From: Chloroflexota bacterium
Lineage (GTDB): Bacteria; Chloroflexota; Anaerolineae; Aggregatilineales; Phototrophicaceae
Direction of reading: 5' to 3'
DNA: 42,433 nucleotides
Assembly: GCA_026706445.1 (NCBI GenBank)
Contig: JAPOYT010000092.1
Span: forward strand, 1-42,433
The notes below the pieces were generated by a model that ran no database searches, was not told the origin of the DNA, and was given only the letters and a program-made list of their open reading frames with translations. The position numbers were made by a program, and so were the translations under genes. Below are positions 1 to 7,673 of this stretch, piece by piece. How positions within the stretch are numbered: position 1 is the stretch's first letter; every line of letters starts with the position of its first letter.

Positions 1-90
1 CGAAATCGACAACCCATTGCGCATAAGATTTTCGCATGACTAACTTGGAACTACTCTGTTATGTAAGAAAGCCTAATCGGGGATGAGCGC

Positions 91-651
91 ATGGCACAGG
101 CATACGAGAAATACCTCCAGGAAGTCCTCATTGATGAAGCCAGGTTGCAGAGCCGAATCGCCCAACTGGGAGCGCAGATAAACGCGGACTACGCGGGATG
201 CGGCGACTTGCTGCTTCTCTGTGTTTTGAAAGGCGGCGTGATGTTCTTGTCAGATTTGTCGCGCCACATCACCGTGCCTCATATGATCGACTTCATGGCA
301 GCCAGCAGCTATGGCGCGGGCGCGCGGCAATCTGCTGGTTCCGTTCGCATTGATATGGATATGCGTCTGGATGTGAAGAACAAGCATGTGCTGGTGGTTG
401 AGGATATTATCGACAGCGGCTATACGCTGGCTTTCGTCTTGAAGACATTAAGCAATCGCGAGCCTGCGAGCCTCAAGCTATGCGCGCTGCTCAACAAGCG
501 GTCTCGCCGAGAAGTGGATATCGAAGTTGATTACATTGGATTCGACATCGAGAACCGTTTTGTCTTCGGTTACGGGCTAGATCTTGACGAGCGATTCCGC
601 AATCTTCGCTTCGTCGGTGTGGCTAAGACGGATGACATAGCCGATGCATGA
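91..651 (+). CDS. hpt: hypoxanthine phosphoribosyltransferase
   Basis: Purine salvage enzyme that joins hypoxanthine or guanine to PRPP, giving IMP or GMP in the cytoplasm. The 186-residue length is normal for bacterial HPRT. The PRPP-binding signature LVVEDIIDSGYT lies at about residues 101-112, with the acidic pair E104-D105. The flexible-loop SSYG is at about 72-75 and the LKGG loop at about 46-49. The ATG is preceded by GGGGATGAG, a good ribosome binding site. The stop overlaps the start of the downstream nucleotidyltransferase by 8 bases, so the two are probably translationally coupled. I see no convincing promoter in the first 90 bases; it may lie outside the window or belong to an upstream gene. 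Confidence 0.95.
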   Translation: MAQAYEKYLQEVLIDEARLQSRIAQLGAQINADYAGCGDLLLLCVLKGGVMFLSDLSRHITVPHMIDFMAASSYGAGARQSAGSVRIDMDMRLDVKNKHVLVVEDIIDSGYTLAFVLKTLSNREPASLKLCALLNKRSRREVDIEVDYIGFDIENRFVFGYGLDLDERFRNLRFVGVAKTDDIADA

Positions 652-2065
652 CAAGACCGTCCGGCTATGGTGGCTGGATTCTGTCATCGAGCTATCGGAG
701 CTGATCCAAACGATTCCAAAGGCGCCGCCGCTCTACCTCGTGGGTGGCGCCGTGCGCAACGCCTATATGGGCGGCCCGGTTGACGAGATTGATGTCGCTG
801 TCGATGGCGACGCTATCGCGGTAGCGCGCTACGTCACTGACGCTTTGAACGCTGATATTTATGTCATGGACCGGGAGCGCAAAGTCGCGCGCGTTTTTGT
901 CAAGCTTGGCGGCGGCGTTACGACGATCGACTTCGCCAGCTTCCGTGGCGATACGCTGGAAGAAGACTTGCGCGACCGCGATTTCACCATGAACGCGATG
1001 GCGGCGGATCTGCTGGGTGATCCGTTTGCGCTCATTGATCCGCTTAATGGCGTCAGCGACTTGAGAAAGAAGATATTGCGCCGCTGTTCGCCGCATTCAA
1101 TCGCAGACGACCCAATTCGCGTGCTGCGAGCGGTTCGGCTTAGCGCGCAATTCGATCTGAAGATCCATCCGGAAACCGTGACCGATATCCGACGGCATGC
1201 CAGCGACCTGAGCAAAGCGTCGCCAGAACGCATCCGCGACGAATTCTTTAAGCTGCTTGGGATCGAGCAGGCGGCGCGCGGCGCGCGCGTTCTCGCTCGC
1301 ATCGGCGCTCTGGAACAGGTGCTGCCCTTGGGCGCGGCTGCTGACGATTTGTCGCTTCCGGTGGCTGAACGCATGTCATCAATCTTAAGGGCGATTAGCA
1401 GCAAACGAACCGACAATACGGCGGCCGCTTTCGATCTAGGCATGCTGGCAATACAATTGGATCGTTTCCGCGCCTCGCTTCAAGAGCATCTCAGCCAAGT
1501 GTACGGCAACGGTCGTACACATGCTGATCTACTGAAGCTGGCGGCGCTGCTGCAGCATTTGGGTGATACAGGTTCGAACGGAGGCCGTACGAGTGTCGCT
1601 GCCAAAGTGAGGAAGATCGCGCGGTCGCTGCGGTTGACGCGGGAGGAAGAGCGAAGAATGGCGGCGGCCATCGGCAACTGTCGGGAGATCCTTGAGCGGA
1701 AATCTTGGACGCCGCTGGACCAGCACCGCTTCTGGCATCGCTTAAGTGAATGCGGCATTGACGCGATCTTGCTCGGCGCCTCGATTCAAATGGCGAAGCA
1801 GGGCGGGGCGATAAAGCAGGACGAATGGCTGCAATTCGTCGAGCGGGCAATAAGTTTGTTGGACGTGTATTTCCACCACTTTGATGAAATCGTCAGCCCG
1901 GCGATTCTGCTGGATGGAAACGATGTTCAAAGACTTCTCAATGTCGGTTCAGGTCCGCTGGTTGGGAGGGTCCTTAGCTCGCTGCGGGAGGCGCAAGTCG
2001 CCGGCGAAGTCAGATCTGTGGCCGAAGCGCGCTCATTTGTCTTGCGCCACGGGACGGAATGTTGA
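644..2065 (+). CDS. CCA tRNA nucleotidyltransferase / poly(A) polymerase family (class II)
   Basis: Probable tRNA 3'-end maturation or repair enzyme that adds C, C and A without a template; a poly(A) polymerase activity cannot be excluded. The N-terminal head has GGAVRN (about residues 34-39), then DEID (47-50) where the metal-binding DxD normally lies, RDFTMNAMA and the neck motif DPIRVLRAVRLSAQF. The region reading LLKLAALLQHLG looks like a degenerate HD domain in which the HD pair has become QH. The length of 473 residues is in the normal range for long bacterial forms. It overlaps hpt by 8 bases and is probably co-transcribed with it. The oddity is the metal site, which reads E-I-D in the frame of the usual D-x-D, with an extra Asp just before it. 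Confidence 0.85.
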   Translation: MHDKTVRLWWLDSVIELSELIQTIPKAPPLYLVGGAVRNAYMGGPVDEIDVAVDGDAIAVARYVTDALNADIYVMDRERKVARVFVKLGGGVTTIDFASFRGDTLEEDLRDRDFTMNAMAADLLGDPFALIDPLNGVSDLRKKILRRCSPHSIADDPIRVLRAVRLSAQFDLKIHPETVTDIRRHASDLSKASPERIRDEFFKLLGIEQAARGARVLARIGALEQVLPLGAAADDLSLPVAERMSSILRAISSKRTDNTAAAFDLGMLAIQLDRFRASLQEHLSQVYGNGRTHADLLKLAALLQHLGDTGSNGGRTSVAAKVRKIARSLRLTREEERRMAAAIGNCREILERKSWTPLDQHRFWHRLSECGIDAILLGASIQMAKQGGAIKQDEWLQFVERAISLLDVYFHHFDEIVSPAILLDGNDVQRLLNVGSGPLVGRVLSSLREAQVAGEVRSVAEARSFVLRHGTEC

Positions 2066-2095
2066 GTAGATTTTCCATCTGCTGTACTGCCACGA

Positions 2096-2671
2096 TTAGC
2101 GCGCATCAGAGTGCAGAGCAAAGCGGTAAAAGAGCAGCATCGTCCGCCCGTATTTGCGCTGATCACTCTCCAATAATCGCTCGAATGGAGGGTTTGTATC
2201 GTATTCACTGGGGTCGATCTGAACGATGATTTGGCGGTCGGGATTATGCCACTGCCTGTTCGCGTCAAAGGCCGCGAGTGTCTTCAGCCAAATGCCTTTG
2301 TATTGCGGCGGCGCGACATAAATGAAGCGATAGTTGCGCTCGGGGCTGCGTGAGATGAGATCGAAAGCGTCTCGTCTGGTAACCCTAGCTTTCGACTTGA
2401 GACCGGTGTGGTCGAGATTGTGATATATTGTTTTGATCGCCGCTCTGTCCCGCTCGTTGAAATGCGCGCGCGCGGCGCCTCGGCTGAGCGCCTCGATGCC
2501 GACGCTGCCCGTCCCGGCGAAGAGATCGAGAATGTTTGCATCGCGGATGTCGCTGCCGATGATGTTGAACAGCGCTTCTTTCACACGATCCATGATGGGA
2601 CGCGTACTACACCCGGGTACCGGCTTAAGCTTCATTCCGCGCGCTGTGCCGGCGATGACACGCAGTGACAT
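2096..2671 (-). CDS. rsmD: 16S rRNA (guanine966-N2)-methyltransferase RsmD-like
   Basis: SAM-dependent methylation of G966 in 16S rRNA, acting on the small subunit during assembly. The 191 residues begin MSLRVIAGTARGMKL and continue with STRPIMDRVKEALFNIIG, both typical of RsmD. The SAM-binding motif ILDLFAGTGSVGIEAL is at about residues 47-62. The catalytic motif IV, normally D/N-PPY, reads A120-P-P-Q-Y124 here. It is the last gene of a minus-strand set: the start lies 2 bases beyond the stop of the URO-D-like gene. It converges on the nucleotidyltransferase gene with only 30 bases between them and no clear terminator. The family is clear; the altered motif makes strict activity less certain. 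Confidence 0.88.
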   Translation of the reverse strand: MSLRVIAGTARGMKLKPVPGCSTRPIMDRVKEALFNIIGSDIRDANILDLFAGTGSVGIEALSRGAARAHFNERDRAAIKTIYHNLDHTGLKSKARVTRRDAFDLISRSPERNYRFIYVAPPQYKGIWLKTLAAFDANRQWHNPDRQIIVQIDPSEYDTNPPFERLLESDQRKYGRTMLLFYRFALHSDAR

Positions 2672-2673
2672 GC

Positions 2674-3666
2674 CTATGCCGAACGCTCGACCATGCTGCG
2701 GATCGCGCGGATATTAGAAATCGGCGTCGTAACTTGACCCTCGCCGCTGCCAGACAAAATCAGGCGGCGCTGATCGCATTGGTCTTGCGCGTCCCGCATG
2801 GATGCTTGCAGCAATGAAGGCGTTCCGTGAAGCAAATCATTTTGATCATTCAGACCGCCGCAAGTGGCGCCGTCATAAAGACTCATGGCTTCGGGAAGCG
2901 CGATTGATCCCGCGCTTACATCCCAGTTAAAAGCTTGAACCTTTAAGCCGCCAAGGAGTTTCAACATGGGCGAGGGTCCAGCTGCTTGCACAATGTTCAG
3001 CCACCAATGCTCAGGCAAATTCGATCGAATACTCTCCAGTAGCGGCAGACCGAATTCCGCGTATTCCGCTTCGGACATGATGTCGTGGCTGGCGAATTCG
3101 GTAATGATAAAGATGCCAGCGAGCCCGGGTAGTTTCCTGAGCGACTCCAAGAACCGCAGCGTGCTTTCCGTTACATGATTCAATCCGCTGCGCAGCCGGT
3201 CGGGGCGCACTCGCATATCGCGCAGTACCCTCTGGGAGCCAGCCAATTGCGCCGCTTGCGCGAGCGGGCTGTAAACGGTTTGCAGCACGGGCACACTTTC
3301 AGATTGCAACGCGCCGCAAATCAAACGGAGGCATTCGACTTGCTGGGAAAGCGCGCCGCGCGCCGGTGTCAGCGGACGGAGCTCGGTCCAATCCAGCGAT
3401 CGCTTGATTACGCGCTTCTTGATGGCGCGGATGCCGGACGGATCGCCGCGCCATTCGTCCTGAACACCATAATCAAGCACCTGAAAGTTGCGCGATGGCA
3501 TGACGCGTACGAAGTCCCAATTGTAGTCATGCTGGAAATCGATCGTCGACCGCGCAAGGTCGGCATATCGTTGGTCGTCACCGGGCCAATGACGCCAGAG
3601 CGCGACCGGCGCGCGATCCACCGCTTCGCCCGCGATCGCGCGCTCCAGTCGTTCACGCTTCTGCAT
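2674..3666 (-). CDS. uroporphyrinogen decarboxylase family protein (not classical HemE)
   Basis: A 330-residue protein with the general pattern of the URO-D superfamily: an N-terminal RLERAIAGEAVDRAPVALWRHWPG segment where HemE has its substrate-binding arginines, then a TIM-barrel-like alternation ending in ILSGSGEGQVTTPISNIRAI, which matches the usual C-terminal strand and loop. Superfamily members include heme biosynthetic HemE and cobalamin-dependent methyltransferases of MtaA/CmuA type. The HemE signature PFTL..YL is not obvious, so I do not call hemE, and no other heme gene is near. It sits between a TPR gene (8-base gap) and rsmD (2-base gap), so co-transcription is likely. Substrate unknown. 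Confidence 0.75.
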   Translation of the reverse strand: MQKRERLERAIAGEAVDRAPVALWRHWPGDDQRYADLARSTIDFQHDYNWDFVRVMPSRNFQVLDYGVQDEWRGDPSGIRAIKKRVIKRSLDWTELRPLTPARGALSQQVECLRLICGALQSESVPVLQTVYSPLAQAAQLAGSQRVLRDMRVRPDRLRSGLNHVTESTLRFLESLRKLPGLAGIFIITEFASHDIMSEAEYAEFGLPLLESIRSNLPEHWWLNIVQAAGPSPMLKLLGGLKVQAFNWDVSAGSIALPEAMSLYDGATCGGLNDQNDLLHGTPSLLQASMRDAQDQCDQRRLILSGSGEGQVTTPISNIRAIRSMVERSA

Positions 3667-3674
3667 GGGCAGGC

Positions 3675-4034
3675 TTAAGACGTGACGCTGCGAACATCCT
3701 CGATGCGCTGTTGCAGCATTCGCGTCAACATCATGTAGCGATCATCGTAGTTGGATTCGAGATCGTTGGCGCCATGCTGCCCTTCAGCCTGGGACGTCAC
3801 CTGCACCGCCGAAAGCGCTTGCTCGGTGATGGACAGCGCCCGCTGAAATGAATCAGCGGCGGTTTCTAACTCGCCGCTTGCTTTCAGCGCCAGTCCCATT
3901 CCATAGTGAGCGTCGACGCTGTCTGGGCTGGCGGCGATCACCTCTTCAAACGCGTCAATTGCGCCACGGTTGTCGCCATCGCGATGCATGCGCCATGCTT
4001 TGCCGATTTTCTCTGCCGAGGGTAAGGTGGACAT
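3675..4034 (-). CDS. TPR-repeat protein, small
   Basis: A 119-residue protein containing about two tetratricopeptide repeats at residues 9-70 (AWRMHRDGDNRGAIDAFEEV and AHYGMGLALKASGELETAAD are recognisable helices), followed by a polar tail with helices around DDRYMMLTRMLQQRIEDV. There is no signal peptide or membrane segment, so it is likely a cytoplasmic protein-protein adaptor. The start is supported by GGAG six bases upstream on the minus strand. It is the first gene of a three-gene minus-strand set with the URO-D-like gene and rsmD. The partner and exact role cannot be read from the sequence. Confidence 0.8.
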   Translation of the reverse strand: MSTLPSAEKIGKAWRMHRDGDNRGAIDAFEEVIAASPDSVDAHYGMGLALKASGELETAADSFQRALSITEQALSAVQVTSQAEGQHGANDLESNYDDRYMMLTRMLQQRIEDVRSVTS

Positions 4035-4258
4035 GAGTTCTCCTTCCGGAATCCAATTTAAGCGTACCGAAGCCCTTAGCGGATCAGCGCGCCGATTTCG
4101 GGAATTCGACTATATTTTACCGAAAAGATAACATGCCGCTACCGTTTGACCGCGAGCGTATAGCAGTCGCAGACTTTCGACTCGCGTATTTTCACGTCTT
4201 GTTGGCCATTATGCGCGGTGATATTCTTTCCCTCGAGCGAGGCAGCCAAAAACAGTTT

Positions 4259-4723
4259 ATGGAAATTCGCCCGGCGGAATCGTCTGACCTGGAGTCCGCT
4301 TCCCAGTTATGGTTCGATCGAATCAACCTGCTGCAGCAGGTGGACTGGCATGTCCAACTCGCGCCAAATGCCATCGAGGAATGGCGATCAATGGCTGGAA
4401 GATGGCTTTCCGACGAACAGGTTTGCTTTCTGGTAGCGGTAAAGGATGATACGCTGATCGGGATGGTCGCTGTTGAAATCGCGGCGGGAGAGCCAGGCTT
4501 GCATCCTCAGCGTAAGGGTCGGCTCCTGGAAATGGCTGTCGACCTGCATTCAACGCATGGTCGCTTAAGCGAGCAGCTGCTGGACCAGGCGAAACGCTGG
4601 CTTTCGGCAAATGAGGTGACGCAATTGGAGGTCGATGTGCCCGCGCGTTATCCGGTGGAAGCGGCATTTTGGCGGGCGCAGGGGGCCAAGTTGCGCTTTG
4701 AGAGGCGCTGGCTGAGAATATGA
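4259..4723 (+). CDS. GNAT-fold N-acetyltransferase
   Basis: The protein from the ATG at 4259 begins MEIRPAESSDLESASQLW, the usual first strand and helix of a GNAT domain, and ends with FWRAQGAKLRFERRW, the usual last strands, giving 154 residues. The frame is open back to an ATG at 4133, but the extra 42 residues do not look like a GNAT start. Neither start has a good ribosome binding site; a TATATT at 4111-4116 could be a -10 box. The acetyl-CoA loop (Q/RxxGxG/A) is poorly conserved, reading HGRLSEQLLDQA. The last codon overlaps the next acetyltransferase as ATGA, so the two are coupled. Substrate unknown. Confidence 0.72.
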   Translation: MEIRPAESSDLESASQLWFDRINLLQQVDWHVQLAPNAIEEWRSMAGRWLSDEQVCFLVAVKDDTLIGMVAVEIAAGEPGLHPQRKGRLLEMAVDLHSTHGRLSEQLLDQAKRWLSANEVTQLEVDVPARYPVEAAFWRAQGAKLRFERRWLRI

Positions 4724-5199
4724 TACGGCTGGCGGAAGCGGCCGATGCCGAGCGCATCGGCGAATTATGGGCGGAGATGGTCGCTTACCACGCGGAGTTG
4801 GATGCGCAGACATTTCGTCCGGCGGAAACTGGCGCCGAATTATACGCGACGGGCATTCTCTCCCGCCTCAATGATGCGGACGCGCGAGTGCTGGTGGTGG
4901 AAATCAAGGGTGAAGTCGTGGGCTTTGTGAATGGCGTCATTGCCAACATCACGACGGAAATGTTCAAGCCTTTGCGCTGCGGTCTGTTATCCGATATCTA
5001 TCTGATAGAGGGCTATCGTCGGAAAGGGATCGGCCGGCAGCTGGTTGAACGTCTGGCCTTTTGGTTCCGCTCGCGGGGCGTCCGCGGCTTTGAATGGCAT
5101 GTTAGCGCCAAGAATCCTGACGCGCTGGCCTTCTGGAAATCGATCGGCGGCGAAACTACCATGCTGCGGATGCGCGCGCTGGTCCCGGAGGAGGACTGA
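4720..5199 (+). CDS. GNAT family N-acetyltransferase
   Basis: A complete 159-residue GNAT enzyme that should transfer an acetyl group from acetyl-CoA to an amine or a protein N-terminus. The acetyl-CoA binding motif A is clear: LLSDIYLIEGYRRKGIGRQL at about residues 88-107, with the pyrophosphate loop R-R-K-G-I-G. The C-terminal AKNPDALAFWKSIGG is the usual motif B region. It starts as ATGA inside the stop of the preceding GNAT gene and its stop overlaps the alaX-like gene as TGATG, so translation is probably coupled along the operon. The substrate cannot be inferred. Confidence 0.9.
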   Translation: MIRLAEAADAERIGELWAEMVAYHAELDAQTFRPAETGAELYATGILSRLNDADARVLVVEIKGEVVGFVNGVIANITTEMFKPLRCGLLSDIYLIEGYRRKGIGRQLVERLAFWFRSRGVRGFEWHVSAKNPDALAFWKSIGGETTMLRMRALVPEED

Positions 5200-5906
5200 T
5201 GACGATTCTGCTTTATCAGATGGACAGCTATCTGCGCGAGTTTGACGCGGAGGTCGTCGCGCAGGACGCGGCGCAGAATGGAATCGTGCTGGACCGAAGC
5301 GCATTCTATCCTGGCGGCGGCGGGCAACTGCCAGATATCGGTATGATTTCATTTGGCCAAACGGATTATGCCGTGAGCCGAGTAAAGCGGGGAAATGCGC
5401 ATATCATCGACGGCGAGTTGCCGCCCGTCGGCGCGAGGGTGCGGGGCAAGCTTAATTGGGAGCGGCGTTACAAAATCATGCGGACGCATACGGCGATGCA
5501 CATCTTATGCGGAGTGATTTGGCGCGATTATCAAGCGAGCGTTACCGGCGGCAATATGGATGTACTCAGCGGCCGCATGGATTTCGAATTTGAAAGGCTT
5601 GCGCCCGAAGTCGTGGTGGAAATTGAAAAGAAAATCAATCTTGAAGTCGATGCGGCGCGCGCCGTCAAAGTCGAGATTCTGCCGCGCGAGGCGGCCTTTC
5701 AGATCCCCGATTTGATTCGCACGAAAATTAATCTCTTGCCAGAAAGCATTCAGGAAGTGCGGACCGTCGAGATCGTCGGGCTGGACTTGCAAGCGGACGG
5801 CGGAACCCATGTCGACAATACGCGCGAAGTCGGCGCGATCAAGATTGCCAAGTACAAAAGCAAAGGCGGCATCAACAAGCGGCTGTATGTGGAGCTCGAG
5901 GATTGA
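5199..5906 (+). CDS. alanyl-tRNA editing protein, AlaX-type
   Basis: A free-standing editing domain related to the AlaRS/ThrRS editing module, expected to deacylate mischarged Ser-tRNA(Ala) or Gly-tRNA(Ala). It has the N-terminal translation-factor-like barrel with AFYPGGGGQLPD (residues 35-46), the first zinc motif H97-T-A-M-H101, and the second motif DGGTHVDNT around 200-208. In the second motif the usual zinc ligand Cys is replaced by D200, while H204 is kept. The length of 235 residues fits the medium AlaX class. The start has GGAGGAGG just upstream, inside the end of the preceding GNAT gene. It sits in a four-gene overlapping operon and its stop overlaps the next gene as TGATG. Confidence 0.88.
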   Translation: MTILLYQMDSYLREFDAEVVAQDAAQNGIVLDRSAFYPGGGGQLPDIGMISFGQTDYAVSRVKRGNAHIIDGELPPVGARVRGKLNWERRYKIMRTHTAMHILCGVIWRDYQASVTGGNMDVLSGRMDFEFERLAPEVVVEIEKKINLEVDAARAVKVEILPREAAFQIPDLIRTKINLLPESIQEVRTVEIVGLDLQADGGTHVDNTREVGAIKIAKYKSKGGINKRLYVELED

Positions 5907-6610
5907 TGCGCTATTTGCATCCGGTACAGGCGCATGAGCGCTTCCAGGCGAGCGGCCGCTACCGCTTTTTCAAGAATGGCGAGTTGCTGCGAAAGACCGA
6001 GTCTTGGGCGATTCATTCACATCCTGATGGCGAACGGTTTGTTCGCGTCGATATGGATGCGCGGGCAGAGGAGGGCAAGTCAATTCTCGCTGAAGCGCTG
6101 CTCACCAGCTGCGATTCCTTGGTGCGGTTCGATATTCGCTATGAAAACGCTCGCTTTGAAGGTGGCGTAAAGCATCTCCGGGCGACGTATCAACTCGCGG
6201 ACGAACGGCTGCAGGTTGGATTTAGCATGAATGGAGACCAGCGAAAATACATGGAGGCAGATGTACCGCAACAGGCTTTGATTGATATTCCGCTGCTGGT
6301 GTTTCGCGGACGCGCGATCATGAGATTGGCTCAACGCTGTAAAGACGGGACTGCCGTCTATGCGCCCATGTTTGAACATGCGCAGCTTTTCCCGGGCGTA
6401 CTAAGGAATGCGGCTTTGCCAGTTGAATACGTCGGCGAAGACAAGGTACTTGTCGGAAAACGCCCGATTCCGACGCGACGCTACCGCTATTTGGACAAAG
6501 CCGCGTCATACTGGATTGACGGACAGGGCCTGATCATCAAACGGGTGAACAGCTTCAAACAGCAGGAGATGCTTGTTGAGATCAGCAATTACGCTTCGCC
6601 TACTTCTTGA
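5906..6610 (+). CDS. uncharacterised protein, operon partner of AlaX-type protein
   Basis: A 234-residue protein I do not recognise. The ATG at 5906 overlaps the AlaX stop by one base (TGATG), so it is a real, coupled gene. It has no signal peptide or membrane segment. The amphipathic, strand-rich pattern (RYRFFKNGELLRKTESW, VRFDIRYENARFEGG, YWIDGQGLIIKRV) suggests a beta-barrel or lipocalin-like fold, and the alternating hydrophobic strands could form a ligand-binding cavity. The C-terminal half contains RPIPTRRYRYLD and several conserved-looking aromatic residues. Context with two acetyltransferases and a tRNA editing factor does not settle a function. Confidence 0.75.
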   Translation: MRYLHPVQAHERFQASGRYRFFKNGELLRKTESWAIHSHPDGERFVRVDMDARAEEGKSILAEALLTSCDSLVRFDIRYENARFEGGVKHLRATYQLADERLQVGFSMNGDQRKYMEADVPQQALIDIPLLVFRGRAIMRLAQRCKDGTAVYAPMFEHAQLFPGVLRNAALPVEYVGEDKVLVGKRPIPTRRYRYLDKAASYWIDGQGLIIKRVNSFKQQEMLVEISNYASPTS

Positions 6611-6670
6611 TGTGATTTCGCCGCCTGCCGCTGGAATACACGCGCTGGCCGGCGCGCAAGATCCCCAACG

Positions 6671-7660
6671 ATGATCAAGCGTCTACAGATCTTCTTTGGT
6701 CCGCGCCGCTTCCGCGCCTTTGTCGCGCTGCTTGCGACGACCGGTTTCGCCAGTCTGGCTTTATATGCGCTCGGTCAAGGCTCGCAGACCGCCACCGCGC
6801 TGCAAACGCTGCTCATGTTGAGTTTCTTGCTGGGAGCGTCAGCGCTGATTCTTGGTCGTCTGCCGGCGGAAGAACGCCTGCGCTGGCTGGCCATCATCGT
6901 GCCGTCAGTTTTGGGGATCGTCATCGGCTCGCTTTTGCTTCCTCATCTGACTGGTCTATTTGTTGGCGCTGGGCTCGGCTGGATCGTCGCCGGCATTTTC
7001 ATTTTCCGCGATCTGCGGGGACCGCAGAATTATCGCGCAGCAGTCAAGGCGATGCGCAAAGGCGATTACTCATCTGCGATTTTGAGTATGACCACAGAAA
7101 TTCGGGAAAAGCCGAGGCGGCCTGAACATTATCGATTCCGCGCCGAGCTTCATCGGTTGGCGGGCGATCTCAAATCAGCGCGCGCCGATTATCAGCGGAT
7201 GGCGGAGCTTGACGGGCAGTCAGCGGTCGCGTACAACGGATTGGCTGAGGTCGATTTGCAAGCGGGCAAGCTGGAAAATGCTAGGATTGCCGCCTTGAAG
7301 GCGCTAGAGCTGGCGCCGAAGGAATGGGTCGCGGCTTATAATCTGGGCATGATAGAAGAGCGGCTAGGTCTCGACGAGTCTGCGGCCGGGCATCTGAGCG
7401 ATGCGCTCGAACTGGAAATACCGGATTCTCGACACCGATTGCTGGTACACTTATACTTATGGCGTATTCACTGCCGCCGGGCTGATAACGAGTCGGCGCG
7501 CGAAGCCTGGACAGCGCTCAAGCGCGAAAAAGCGGGACTGGAAGAGTGGCAGGTGATCATGAGCGCGGATGAAGCCCATGCCCTGCGTGATGTCTTGAGC
7601 GGCGATATTGAAGAGGCGCGTCGCCTGATAATGGACAAAGTGGAAGATGCATCGAGGTAG
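6671..7660 (+). CDS. membrane-anchored TPR protein (first of three tandem)
   Basis: A 329-residue protein with four predicted membrane helices at about residues 18-36, 42-62, 71-91 and 93-112, followed by a soluble TPR domain from about 118 to 300. Recognisable repeat helices include AVKAMRKGDYSSAILSM, HRLAGDLKSARADYQRM, AYNGLAEVDLQAGKLENA and AYNLGMIEERLGLDESA. The repeats probably face the cytoplasm and scaffold a partner. It is the first of three adjacent genes with the same layout, and its C-terminal block HLYLWRIHCRR corresponds to similar blocks in the next two. The start has no strong ribosome binding site. The gap to the preceding gene is 60 bases. Confidence 0.82.
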   Translation: MIKRLQIFFGPRRFRAFVALLATTGFASLALYALGQGSQTATALQTLLMLSFLLGASALILGRLPAEERLRWLAIIVPSVLGIVIGSLLLPHLTGLFVGAGLGWIVAGIFIFRDLRGPQNYRAAVKAMRKGDYSSAILSMTTEIREKPRRPEHYRFRAELHRLAGDLKSARADYQRMAELDGQSAVAYNGLAEVDLQAGKLENARIAALKALELAPKEWVAAYNLGMIEERLGLDESAAGHLSDALELEIPDSRHRLLVHLYLWRIHCRRADNESAREAWTALKREKAGLEEWQVIMSADEAHALRDVLSGDIEEARRLIMDKVEDASR

Positions 7661-7673
7661 TTGGAGAAGCGAT

